Of a stretch of DNA of 18,883 bases, positions 6,930-12,503 are shown piece after piece. The first letter of the stretch is position 1. Every line of letters begins with the position of its first letter. Under the pieces are notes generated by a model. It did not search any database. It worked only from the letters and a program-made list of their open reading frames with translations, and had not been told where the DNA came from. Source of the stretch: Bacilli bacterium (GTDB taxonomy: Bacteria > Bacillota_I > Bacilli_A > RF39 > UBA660); contig JAGHGS010000149.1 of the NCBI GenBank assembly GCA_017888105.1, positions 1-18,883 on the forward strand, given 5' to 3'. Both the position numbers and the translations under genes were made by a program.

Positions 6930-7183
6930 TACTTATCACTCTTTTCTACTAAATTAGCTCCTATTAAATCCTTAATTTTGCTGTATATTATTTCATCATT
7001 TTCTTTAATCATTTCGTTATATGGTCTTGGAAAAGAAATGTGTACTGTTTTATCTTTATATATATTTATTACATAATTATTTCCAAATTTATAATAATTA
7101 ACTAATGCTTTTTTGTTATTGTGCTTTATATAGCCATATTCTTCCAATTCTTTTAAATCTACATTATCTTTTATTTTTATCAT
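6929..7183 (-). CDS. Hypothetical phage protein
   Basis: An 84-residue alpha/beta-looking protein (MIKIKDNVDLKELEEYGYIK, then YYKFGNNYVINIYKDKTVHI). The ATG at 7183 has GATGGAGTAAAT. Its last base overlaps the next start. It lies between two paralogous coiled-coil genes, so it may be part of the duplicated unit. Function unknown. Confidence 0.58.
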   Translation of the reverse strand: MIKIKDNVDLKELEEYGYIKHNNKKALVNYYKFGNNYVINIYKDKTVHISFPRPYNEMIKENDEIIYSKIKDLIGANLVEKSDK

Positions 7184-7196
7184 ATTTACTCCATCT

Positions 7197-7397
7197 CTAA
7201 AATGATATTTGCCTGTTTTTTAAATGATAATTTTCTTCTTCAAGTTCTTTAATTCTTTTATTTTTTTCTTCTATAATTTTCAAATAATGTTTATCTTTAC
7301 CTTTGATAGTTTCCTTTAATAATTTGTTATCTGATTCGATCATTCGGTATTTTTCATTTACTTTATCAAAATTTGCTATCTTATAAGCATCATCCAT
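7197..7397 (-). CDS. Small coiled-coil phage protein, paralogous to the 6573-6929 product
   Basis: 66 residues beginning MDDAYKIANFDKVNEKYRMI and continuing as a coiled coil (KIIEEKNKRIKELEEENYHL). I start it at 7397, behind AAAGGAG, because the frame upstream runs into the methyltransferase gene without a better site; a start at 7484 would force a 58-nt overlap. It shares the SDNxLLKE...KDKxYLKxI block with the other coiled-coil gene. Confidence 0.55.
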   Translation of the reverse strand: MDDAYKIANFDKVNEKYRMIESDNKLLKETIKGKDKHYLKIIEEKNKRIKELEEENYHLKNRQISF

Positions 7398-7426
7398 AGT
7401 GTAATATGCTCCTTTCATAAGTTCTC

Positions 7427-7975
7427 TTAGATCCAATAAATTTTTTGTTTTAAATTTGAAATATTGTAACAAACCCAACAACATGCAGTATTAAAACTTG
7501 TTTTACAATTTAAAAATTTTATACGTTTTTTAAATATTAAAATTGATAATTTATCAATATGTTTTTCCCACATCTCAGCTCTTTTTTCTGTTTCCAAAGT
7601 CGATAACGGTAATAGTAAACAAAACGATTTAATCTTATGCTGCTCAACTAGTTCGAATGTCCTCTTAATAATTTCATTTTGCTGCCCAAATGGTGGATTA
7701 CTAATTAATAATTCACAATTTTTTGGCGGTTCTGTTGAAAAAAAGTCATTTCCCAGATCATCAAAAATATGTGTTGCTTTATACTTTAAATTCAGTTCAT
7801 CTGCCATCAATTTAAAATGCGAATCATAGTTGTTAAAAGGAAACCATATACTTTGAAATTGCTTTATATTAATTAATTCATATATATTTTCAACTACCCA
7901 TCTTGGCGTTGCCACATGATCTTTATTTTCTTTTTTGTTTTTTTCATAAAGAATATCGTTCATTTTTAATTGCAT
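7427..7975 (-). CDS. Putative phage DNA adenine methyltransferase (NPPF motif)
   Basis: A 182-residue protein. ISNPPFGQQN (about 91-100) holds the NPPF catalytic motif IV of N6-adenine methyltransferases. HVATPRWVVENIYELI (20-35) resembles the SAM-side motif X found before motif I. The place of motif I reads SIWFPFNNYDSHF, without the usual FxGxG. THIFDDLGNDFF may be motif II/III. The gene stands alone with no restriction enzyme, as usual for phage methylases that protect or mark phage DNA. The start overlaps the upstream gene by 10 nt. Substrate and activity are inferred. Confidence 0.65.
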   Translation of the reverse strand: MQLKMNDILYEKNKKENKDHVATPRWVVENIYELINIKQFQSIWFPFNNYDSHFKLMADELNLKYKATHIFDDLGNDFFSTEPPKNCELLISNPPFGQQNEIIKRTFELVEQHKIKSFCLLLPLSTLETEKRAEMWEKHIDKLSILIFKKRIKFLNCKTSFNTACCWVCYNISNLKQKIYWI

Positions 7976-8616
7976 TTTTCTTTTTTTATTTTGACAACTG
8001 GACGCACACCATAGGTGTAATTCACCCCGTTGCTGCTGAGGTAGCCACCCGTAGTCACAAAGAACATGCTAGCATCATCACAATCTTCACTCGCACCATA
8101 ACTTGCTGTCATAGTCCAGAAATTTTTGCTACAGCTTCTAATGTTCATTGGCATTTTTTCTATTTCGCGAAGAGTAGGCATTCTGATTAAAGTATTAGTA
8201 AATTTGTCTTCATCATAGTTTGTCTTCATAACAATTAAATCATCTAAATTTAATTTTTCTAAAAAATCATTTAATATCTTGATACAATTACTTCTTGCAA
8301 AGTCGTTGCTGTTTTCACTATAAGCGCAAGTTCCAATTATATTTTTTAACATTAATGTAACTGCTTCATTTTCAATTTTAATAACGTACCATTCGTGATT
8401 ACACCAGTTTACAACATCATACAGTTTTAATTCATTATCTTTCGAAACTTCTTTTGTTGCTATCGGCTCTAATATTTCGTAATCTTCAAAATTTCCATTT
8501 ACTCTTACATAATATTCTGTTTCATCTATAGCAATCGCTTTACATTTGCAAACAATATAAGAACCTTTGCCATCGCCTTTTATAATATCGCCACATTTTT
8601 TACATTTAATTTTCAT
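7966..8616 (-). CDS. Zn-ribbon protein with a C-terminal DUF6273-like (lectin-fold-type) domain
   Basis: 216 residues. The N-terminus has CKKCGD and CKC motifs (a small zinc ribbon), then a DUF6273-like domain: VVNWCNHEWYVIKIENEAVT, SNDFARSNCIKILNDFL, then a C-terminal SMFFVTTGGYLSS and YGVRPVVKI ending typical of that family. Members occur in phages and gut bacteria, and a few DUF6273-like proteins are diversified by retroelements; no reverse transcriptase is present here. I use the ATG at 8616, because the GTG nine bases upstream is too close to the AAAGGAG site. The last 150 bases are more GC-rich than the surroundings. The biological role is unknown. Confidence 0.65.
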   Translation of the reverse strand: MKIKCKKCGDIIKGDGKGSYIVCKCKAIAIDETEYYVRVNGNFEDYEILEPIATKEVSKDNELKLYDVVNWCNHEWYVIKIENEAVTLMLKNIIGTCAYSENSNDFARSNCIKILNDFLEKLNLDDLIVMKTNYDEDKFTNTLIRMPTLREIEKMPMNIRSCSKNFWTMTASYGASEDCDDASMFFVTTGGYLSSNGVNYTYGVRPVVKIKKEKCN

Positions 8617-8857
8617 TATCTTCACTCTCCTTTAAAACTAACCAAGCTTTGCCAATTAATTCGATTGAAAATTCAGAAGCTAAAACATACATGTATGCTG
8701 TTCCCTGTGGGATTGGAACTCCTATCATAAATCGTATGTCATTTGCTCCCTCGCCATTTAATAAGCTGTTATGTACTTCTTTAATTTCTTCAATAATTCC
8801 CAAGCAACCACACCATTCATGGTTTTCATTAAATTGAACAACATCTCCTATTTTCAC
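8606..8857 (-). CDS. Conserved small phage protein
   Basis: 83 residues: MKIGDVVQFNENHEWCGCLG, then IIEEIKEVHN, IRFMIGVPIPQGTAYMYVLA and a C-terminal EFSIELIGKAWLVLKES. I recognise this as a short beta-barrel-like protein common in Firmicute phages, with no assigned function. It starts with GTG at 8857 behind AAGGAGGAAAAA. The downstream gene starts inside its end (11 nt overlap). It is the first gene downstream of the direct-repeat recombinase insert. Confidence 0.65.
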   Translation of the reverse strand: MKIGDVVQFNENHEWCGCLGIIEEIKEVHNSLLNGEGANDIRFMIGVPIPQGTAYMYVLASEFSIELIGKAWLVLKESEDNEN

Positions 8858-8873
8858 TTTTTCCTCCTTATAT

Positions 8874-8942
8874 TTTCGTGCAAGATAACCATAATGTTAT
8901 ATTGCATCTTATAAATGCTTATTTTTGCTAGTATTTACGGGA
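8874..8942. repeat. Direct repeat A flanking the recombinase gene (69 bp, possible att site)
   Basis: Matches 9873-9941 at 67 of 69 positions (differences at 8891 and 8896); weaker similarity continues to about 8990. Inside is a recombinase-core-like dyad: GCAAGATAAC (8880-8889), 6-bp spacer, GTTATATTGC (8896-8905), whose arms match at 9 of 10 positions. A second partial dyad GCAT-N7-ATGC follows. Both copies have the same orientation, so recombination between them would delete the intervening gene as a circle. Confidence 0.85.
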
Positions 8943-8984
8943 CTTTAACCCTTATTTTTTAGCAGTGATACTTTTTAATATTTT

Positions 8985-9851
8985 TTAACTCAATTTTTCA
9001 CGATTTCCATATCGTATTTTTTCCATTTTAGCTTTCTTTTCTCGATTGGAAGTTTGTGTATAAATTGCTGTTGTCTTAATATCAGAATGTCCTAAAATAT
9101 CTCGAAGCTCATCAAGATCAATTCCATTTTCTTTAGCTTTTTTAGCGAATAAATGTCGCCAAGCATGTGCATGAATTTTTTTTGGATTGATTTTCGCAGA
9201 TTTAGCTATTTTCTTTAATCTTCGCCAGATTGTACTTTTATCAAGCATTTTTCCCTCTTTTACTGGGCTTATAAAAATGTATCCAGTCTTTATATTTTTT
9301 TGCTTGCAATAATCTATTAATCCCCGTCTTAAAGCATTTGTTAAAATAATTGTTCTTTCTTTTTCTTTATTAAATCCAGTTATATAATTAGCTTCTGTTA
9401 CATTTTCAACTGTAAAGAACTTTAATTCTTCAACTCGTATTCCTGCATAAGCAAATGCCTCCATAATCCAGTACATATCTTCCATGCCAAGCTTTTTTGC
9501 CCATCTTAGCATTCGTTGATGTTCTTGCTCCCAGATCGGATCATCAATCGATGTTTTTATTTGTGTCTTAAATTTTTTTAAGGTGCAATCTTCACAGCTG
9601 ATATATTTCAAAAATTTATTAATTATAACTATATATTTATTTCTTGATTTTAAAGCATATTTTTCTTGTAAAAATTCTTTATAATCTAGCATCAAATCTT
9701 TATTGATTTCAAACTCATTAGCTTTGATAAAATTTATAAATAATTCAACTCCATATTTGTAATCTCGTATTGTGTTTTTAGAATATTCATCTAATCTTTG
9801 AGTTCTTATCCATTCATCAAGTTTAGCTTTTAAAATTTCCTTTGTGATAAT
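8985..9851 (-). CDS. Tyrosine recombinase/integrase (second copy), non-canonical start
   Basis: A site-specific recombinase of the XerC/D type. Counting from the TTG at 9695, the catalytic residues are Arg87 (YAGIRVEEL), Lys112, His177/Arg180 (HAHAWRHLF), His203 (ILGHSDIKTT) and Tyr212 (AIYTQTS), a complete set. The same frame stays open upstream and encodes a good SAM-like core-binding domain (LDEYSKNTIRDYKYGVELF), so the real protein is about 288 residues. No ATG, GTG or TTG exists in that extension. The best candidate is ATT at 9851, just after AAGGGGTGTA. Otherwise a truncated 235-residue form starts at 9695 or 9692. It is flanked by direct repeats. Confidence 0.8.
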   Translation of the reverse strand: MITKEILKAKLDEWIRTQRLDEYSKNTIRDYKYGVELFINFIKANEFEINKDLMLDYKEFLQEKYALKSRNKYIVIINKFLKYISCEDCTLKKFKTQIKTSIDDPIWEQEHQRMLRWAKKLGMEDMYWIMEAFAYAGIRVEELKFFTVENVTEANYITGFNKEKERTIILTNALRRGLIDYCKQKNIKTGYIFISPVKEGKMLDKSTIWRRLKKIAKSAKINPKKIHAHAWRHLFAKKAKENGIDLDELRDILGHSDIKTTAIYTQTSNREKKAKMEKIRYGNREKLS

Positions 9852-9872
9852 TACACCCCTTTTCCTTGAATA

Positions 9873-9941
9873 TTTCGTGCAAGATAACCCTAATATTATA
9901 TTGCATCTTATAAATGCTTATTTTTGCTAGTATTTACGGGA
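9873..9941. repeat. Direct repeat B flanking the recombinase gene (69 bp, possible att site)
   Basis: Second copy of the repeat at 8874-8942, same orientation. Its core dyad is 9879-9904, with right arm ATTATATTGC (8 of 10 matched to the left arm). It lies immediately upstream of the recombinase gene, and a TAA inside it closes the recombinase frame on the 5' side. Degenerate similarity with copy A continues to about 9988. Confidence 0.85.
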
Positions 9942-9991
9942 TTTAAAAGCATTTTTTTAGTTATGATACTTTTTTATATTTTTTTACTTCT

Positions 9992-10234
9992 TTAAAACAT
10001 CCCATTTTTGAAGCCACTATGCTTTTTTAAATATTCTTCTAGATCATCTAAACTATCAACATTACTATCCATAATTGCTGGATTAAAAGTACTCAAATAA
10101 TAATCTAAATTTGGATTATTTAAAAATAATATCCATTTGTATTTGCTTTCTAAATCTGTTTCAATAAACAAATGATATAAGCTTTTATCAATAACATTTT
10201 GAATTTTAATTAGTCTTTCTATATCTTTACTCAT
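9992..10234 (-). CDS. Hypothetical phage protein
   Basis: 80 residues starting MSKDIERLIKIQNVIDKSLY, then FIETDLESKYKWILFLNNPN and an acidic SLDDLEEYLKKHSG segment. The ATG at 10234 is chosen because AAGGAGA lies at the right distance; the TTG further up overlaps that site. Its start overlaps the end of the 47-codon basic gene by 8 nt. No known family. Confidence 0.6.
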   Translation of the reverse strand: MSKDIERLIKIQNVIDKSLYHLFIETDLESKYKWILFLNNPNLDYYLSTFNPAIMDSNVDSLDDLEEYLKKHSGFKNGMF

Positions 10235-10370
10235 ATTTTTTGTTTCTCCTTCCAATTTTTTTGTTTTCTCTTTCCTTTTTTCTTTTTTTTCTAAGATTAT
10301 CTTTGCTTAAATAACTTTCCGTTGCTTTATAGCTATCTAATTCAAATGCAGTTTTATATAGTCTTGCCAT
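10227..10370 (-). CDS. Small highly basic phage protein (47 aa)
   Basis: ATG at 10370 behind GGAGCGTGAAATTT opens a 47-codon frame beginning MARLYKTAFELDSYKATESY. The second half is almost entirely Lys and Arg (DNLRKKRKKERENKKIGRRN), suggesting nucleic-acid binding or a disordered tail. The site GGAGCG overlaps the last codons of the upstream membrane gene, and its stop overlaps the next start by 8 nt. Tight coupling on both sides supports it being real. Confidence 0.6.
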   Translation of the reverse strand: MARLYKTAFELDSYKATESYLSKDNLRKKRKKERENKKIGRRNKKYE

Positions 10371-10375
10371 AAATT

Positions 10376-10570
10376 TCACGCTCCATTTCTTAATAATATT
10401 TTTACAAGCAATAATGTCATAAAATAAAATATAATTATCATTTTAAAATTTATTAAAAATATATTTACTATTGCTCCTAGTGCACACATAAAAATTAACG
10501 TTAATATCAAAGGTTCTCTGATTAGAGAATATACTCTAACCAGAGCTTTTTTTAAATCATTAAATTTCAT
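10376..10570 (-). CDS. Small membrane protein (two TM helices)
   Basis: 64 residues from the ATG at 10570, which overlaps the spoVG stop by 11 nt. After MKFNDLKKALVRVYSLIREP come two hydrophobic stretches, LILTLIFMCALGAIVNIFLI and MIIIFYFMTLLLVKILL, with a basic end. Topology would be a short hairpin in the inner membrane. A holin role is unlikely from its early-operon position next to spoVG; function unknown. Confidence 0.6.
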   Translation of the reverse strand: MKFNDLKKALVRVYSLIREPLILTLIFMCALGAIVNIFLINFKMIIIFYFMTLLLVKILLRNGA

Positions 10571-10814
10571 TATATTTAGCAATAATTTCTTCTTCAAACA
10601 TTTTTCTTGTTTCTTTATCGATTGGATGCACTATATCCACAAATTTCCCTTCATCATTTTTCCTGCTAGGCATTGCAATAAATAAGCCACTATCGCCTTC
10701 AATGATTCTTATATTATGAATTGCTAAGCAATCTTCTACTGTGATATTTGCCCTTCCTCTTAATCTTGAATTTTCTTTTTCAACTTTTTTTACATCTACA
10801 TTTGTAATTTTCAT
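10560..10814 (-). CDS. spoVG: SpoVG-family protein
   Basis: 84 residues: MKITNVDVKKV, NITVEDCLAIHNIRIIEG, GLFIAMPSRKNDEGKFVDIV, HPIDKETRKMFEEEIIAKY. The IRIIEG-GLFIAMPSRK...DIVHPI pattern is diagnostic of SpoVG, a small nucleic-acid-binding regulator found in Firmicutes chromosomes (septation, sporulation) and in many of their phages. Length is normal for the family and the core is intact. The ATG at 10814 has a GGAATGATGGAAA site. In phages it sits in the early/replication region, as here; its phage role is not settled. Confidence 0.9.
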   Translation of the reverse strand: MKITNVDVKKVEKENSRLRGRANITVEDCLAIHNIRIIEGDSGLFIAMPSRKNDEGKFVDIVHPIDKETRKMFEEEIIAKYNEI

Positions 10815-10844
10815 TTTCCATCATTCCTTTCTTTTTTATTAAAA

Positions 10845-10898
10845 TTACATTTCGATTTTTGATAAAACATTATCTAAAGCATTATCACATCCTTTCAT
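10845..10898 (-). CDS. Possible 17-codon micro-ORF
   Basis: ATG at 10898 reads MKGCDNALDNVLSKIEM and stops, overlapping the end of the HD gene in a different frame and filling the gap before spoVG. There is no clear ribosome binding site, so it would rely on coupling. Low support. Confidence 0.2.
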   Translation of the reverse strand: MKGCDNALDNVLSKIEM

Positions 10899-11433
10899 CA
10901 ATATAAGTTGCTTTTAAATCTGCTATATGAAGTAAAATAGCTAGCTCACATTGATTGAAGACTTTACTGACATGATTTTGTTCTTCCTTAGGCACAAAGC
11001 CTCCCATATGCCACCTTATTGCTAACATTTCTTCTGCTGTTAAATCTAAATATTTTTGAATAATCATAACAGACTTTTCACCGTGTCCGAGTATTAGATC
11101 TTCATCTACTATATAAGTTTGAGCCGCCACCCATTTTCCATCTGCGTTTTGAATATTTCTAGTAGCCTTTTTATAAAATCCTGTTTTACAAAGATCATGA
11201 AGTAAACTCACTAAAATTATTGAATCATTTGAAATATTTGCTGAACACATTTTTTTTAAATTGTAATAAACATTTAAACTATGTTTTGCCAATCCACCTT
11301 CTTCACTTAAATGATATTTTGTAGAAGCTGGAGCTTCAAAAAAGTCGCTATTTTCTAAGTATGAGATTAAATCTTCTATTCCAGTTCTTTGAACCGTTTT
11401 TAACAAATCTATAATAATTTCTTTATTTTTCAT
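10885..11433 (-). CDS. HD-domain phosphohydrolase
   Basis: 182 residues from MKNKEIIIDL. HD metal site: His51 (GLAKHSLNV), His79-Asp80 (SLLHDLCK), His117 (LGHGEKS), His142 (RWHMGG) and Asp172 (HIADLKATY), the full set for a metal-dependent phosphohydrolase. Such phage HD proteins may act on nucleotides or cyclic nucleotides; the substrate cannot be read from sequence. The ATG at 11433 has an excellent TTGGAGGAAGCAA site, so the upstream start at 11460 is rejected. It overlaps the Zn-ribbon gene end by 11 nt. Confidence 0.82.
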   Translation of the reverse strand: MKNKEIIIDLLKTVQRTGIEDLISYLENSDFFEAPASTKYHLSEEGGLAKHSLNVYYNLKKMCSANISNDSIILVSLLHDLCKTGFYKKATRNIQNADGKWVAAQTYIVDEDLILGHGEKSVMIIQKYLDLTAEEMLAIRWHMGGFVPKEEQNHVSKVFNQCELAILLHIADLKATYIDERM

Positions 11434-11626
11434 TTGCTTCCTCCAAAGCACATTTTTCACATAAATTAATTTCTTTTACAATTTCATTTCCAACAGTTGT
11501 ATTTACTTTTTCATAGTATCCTTTGCCTATTACTTGCTGATAAACTCTTTCTCGTGTTAAAACTGTTTTTTTAGTTAATTTTTCTCGTGGATCTGTAATT
11601 CTTCCACACTTATCACACCTAAACAT
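11423..11626 (-). CDS. Zn-ribbon phage protein
   Basis: 67 residues: MFRCDKCGR at the N-terminus and LCEKCALEE near the end, two CxxC pairs that would form one zinc ribbon. The middle is TREKL-type polar sequence (TKKTVLTRERVYQQVIGKGY). The ATG at 11626 follows GTGAGGGAAAAG; a GTG four codons upstream is part of the binding site region and is not used. It overlaps its neighbours on both sides. Function unknown; nucleic-acid or protein binding is plausible. Confidence 0.62.
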   Translation of the reverse strand: MFRCDKCGRITDPREKLTKKTVLTRERVYQQVIGKGYYEKVNTTVGNEIVKEINLCEKCALEEANEK

Positions 11627-12098
11627 CTTTTCCCTCACTTTCTGATTTTGATTTCAAAATTTCCTTAGCACTGGAATTAACCAATCTGTTTTTTAATCTT
11701 GTTTTTTGAATAACTCGAGGCTTTTCAGCTGGTAATTTTCTTACTAAGTATTTATCGCTCATTGACTCCTCTAACTTAACATTTAAATTTTTATTTTCTA
11801 ATTTTAAATTTTGATTTTCCTTTTTTAATTTGTTTATTTCTTTTGTAATCCCACCTAGAGAAGCACTCATTTTTTTATATTTTTTAGCTAATTTTTCTAA
11901 ATTTTCTTCAGCTTCAAATTTGCATGATTCTTCAAGTTTTACGGATTCTGAAAGTAGATTTACTCGATCTTCTAATTCTTTTATTTTGCTGTTTTTTTGT
12001 TTTATATCAATAGTGTTCTGCACATTTTGCAAAAGTGCTGTTTTTAATTCTTTTTCTAATCTTGTATTTTCTTCTTTAATTTTTTTAAAACCAAACAC
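11619..12098 (-). CDS. Coiled-coil phage protein
   Basis: 159 residues, heptad-like from about 8 to 115 (KIKEENTRLEKELKTALLQN, KENQNLKLENKNLNVKLEES), then a basic, Pro-containing tail (RKLPAEKPRVIQKTRLKNRL). The GTG start at 12098 sits behind AGGAGGAAATGAT. It lies in the replication block, so a scaffold or DNA-binding accessory role is possible; no family recognised. Confidence 0.58.
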   Translation of the reverse strand: MFGFKKIKEENTRLEKELKTALLQNVQNTIDIKQKNSKIKELEDRVNLLSESVKLEESCKFEAEENLEKLAKKYKKMSASLGGITKEINKLKKENQNLKLENKNLNVKLEESMSDKYLVRKLPAEKPRVIQKTRLKNRLVNSSAKEILKSKSESEGKDV

Positions 12099-12109
12099 AT
12101 CATTTCCTC

Positions 12110-12346
12110 CTATCTTCTTGAATATTGTTTTACCGGAACTTCATAGCCATTAACATCACAAATCAATGTATTATTTTTTATTTGGCAATGTTTACTTGTT
12201 CCAAAATTGTCATTAAAATCATAAAATTCATATTCTTTTTTACTTTGAAAACCTAAAATCATTAATGTAATCGCTATTAATAGTAAAATTATAATAATAG
12301 CAACTCCTATTTTTTTACTTTTTATCTTTCTTTTTGTTCGCTTCAT
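12110..12346 (-). CDS. Small single-pass membrane protein
   Basis: 78 residues with a very basic N-terminus (MKRTKRKIKSKKIG), one TM helix (VAIIIILLLIAITLMILGF) and an outward-facing tail with two cysteines (HCQIKNNTLICDVNGYEVPV) that could form a disulphide. Positive-inside topology puts the tail outside. The ATG at 12346 has a GTGGAGATT site and overlaps the upstream gene. Function unknown. Confidence 0.6.
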   Translation of the reverse strand: MKRTKRKIKSKKIGVAIIIILLLIAITLMILGFQSKKEYEFYDFNDNFGTSKHCQIKNNTLICDVNGYEVPVKQYSRR

Positions 12347-12503
12347 AATCTCCACTCGTTTCCAATTTTTCAATTAAATTTTTACAGAACTCTATTAGTT
12401 CTCTATCTTCTTTACTTTTTTTCTTTTCATTGACAATTAGTTCACCTAATGAAATTTGTATAATTTCTACTTCCTTTTTGCTTAAATAATATTTTTTAAG
12501 CAT
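12315..12503 (-). CDS. Hypothetical phage protein
   Basis: 62 residues from the ATG at 12503 (MLKKYYLSKKEVEIIQISLG), all helical with a lysine-rich end. The GAGGAGGTTGTCT site before this ATG rules out the longer frame. It overlaps the dnaB stop by 8 nt and the following membrane gene by 32 nt, so it belongs to the replication operon. No family recognised. Confidence 0.58.
   Translation of the reverse strand: MLKKYYLSKKEVEIIQISLGELIVNEKKKSKEDRELIEFCKNLIEKLETSGDYEANKKKDKK

Larger units (their letters stand above)
8874..9941. mobile_element. Putative ~1-kb recombinase module bounded by direct repeats
   Basis: A tyrosine recombinase gene lies between two near-identical 69-bp direct repeats exactly 999 bp apart, inserted between two ordinary small phage genes. 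The only cargo is the recombinase. It looks like a minimal site-specific integrating element or an excisable switch cassette within the phage. Alternatives are duplication of a binding region, or a leftover of a larger element. Mobility is inferred, not shown. Confidence 0.55.

Noticed and set aside
7966..8616. Diversity-generating retroelement target
   Set aside because: No reverse transcriptase, accessory protein or template repeat in the window; kept only as a low-weight finding.
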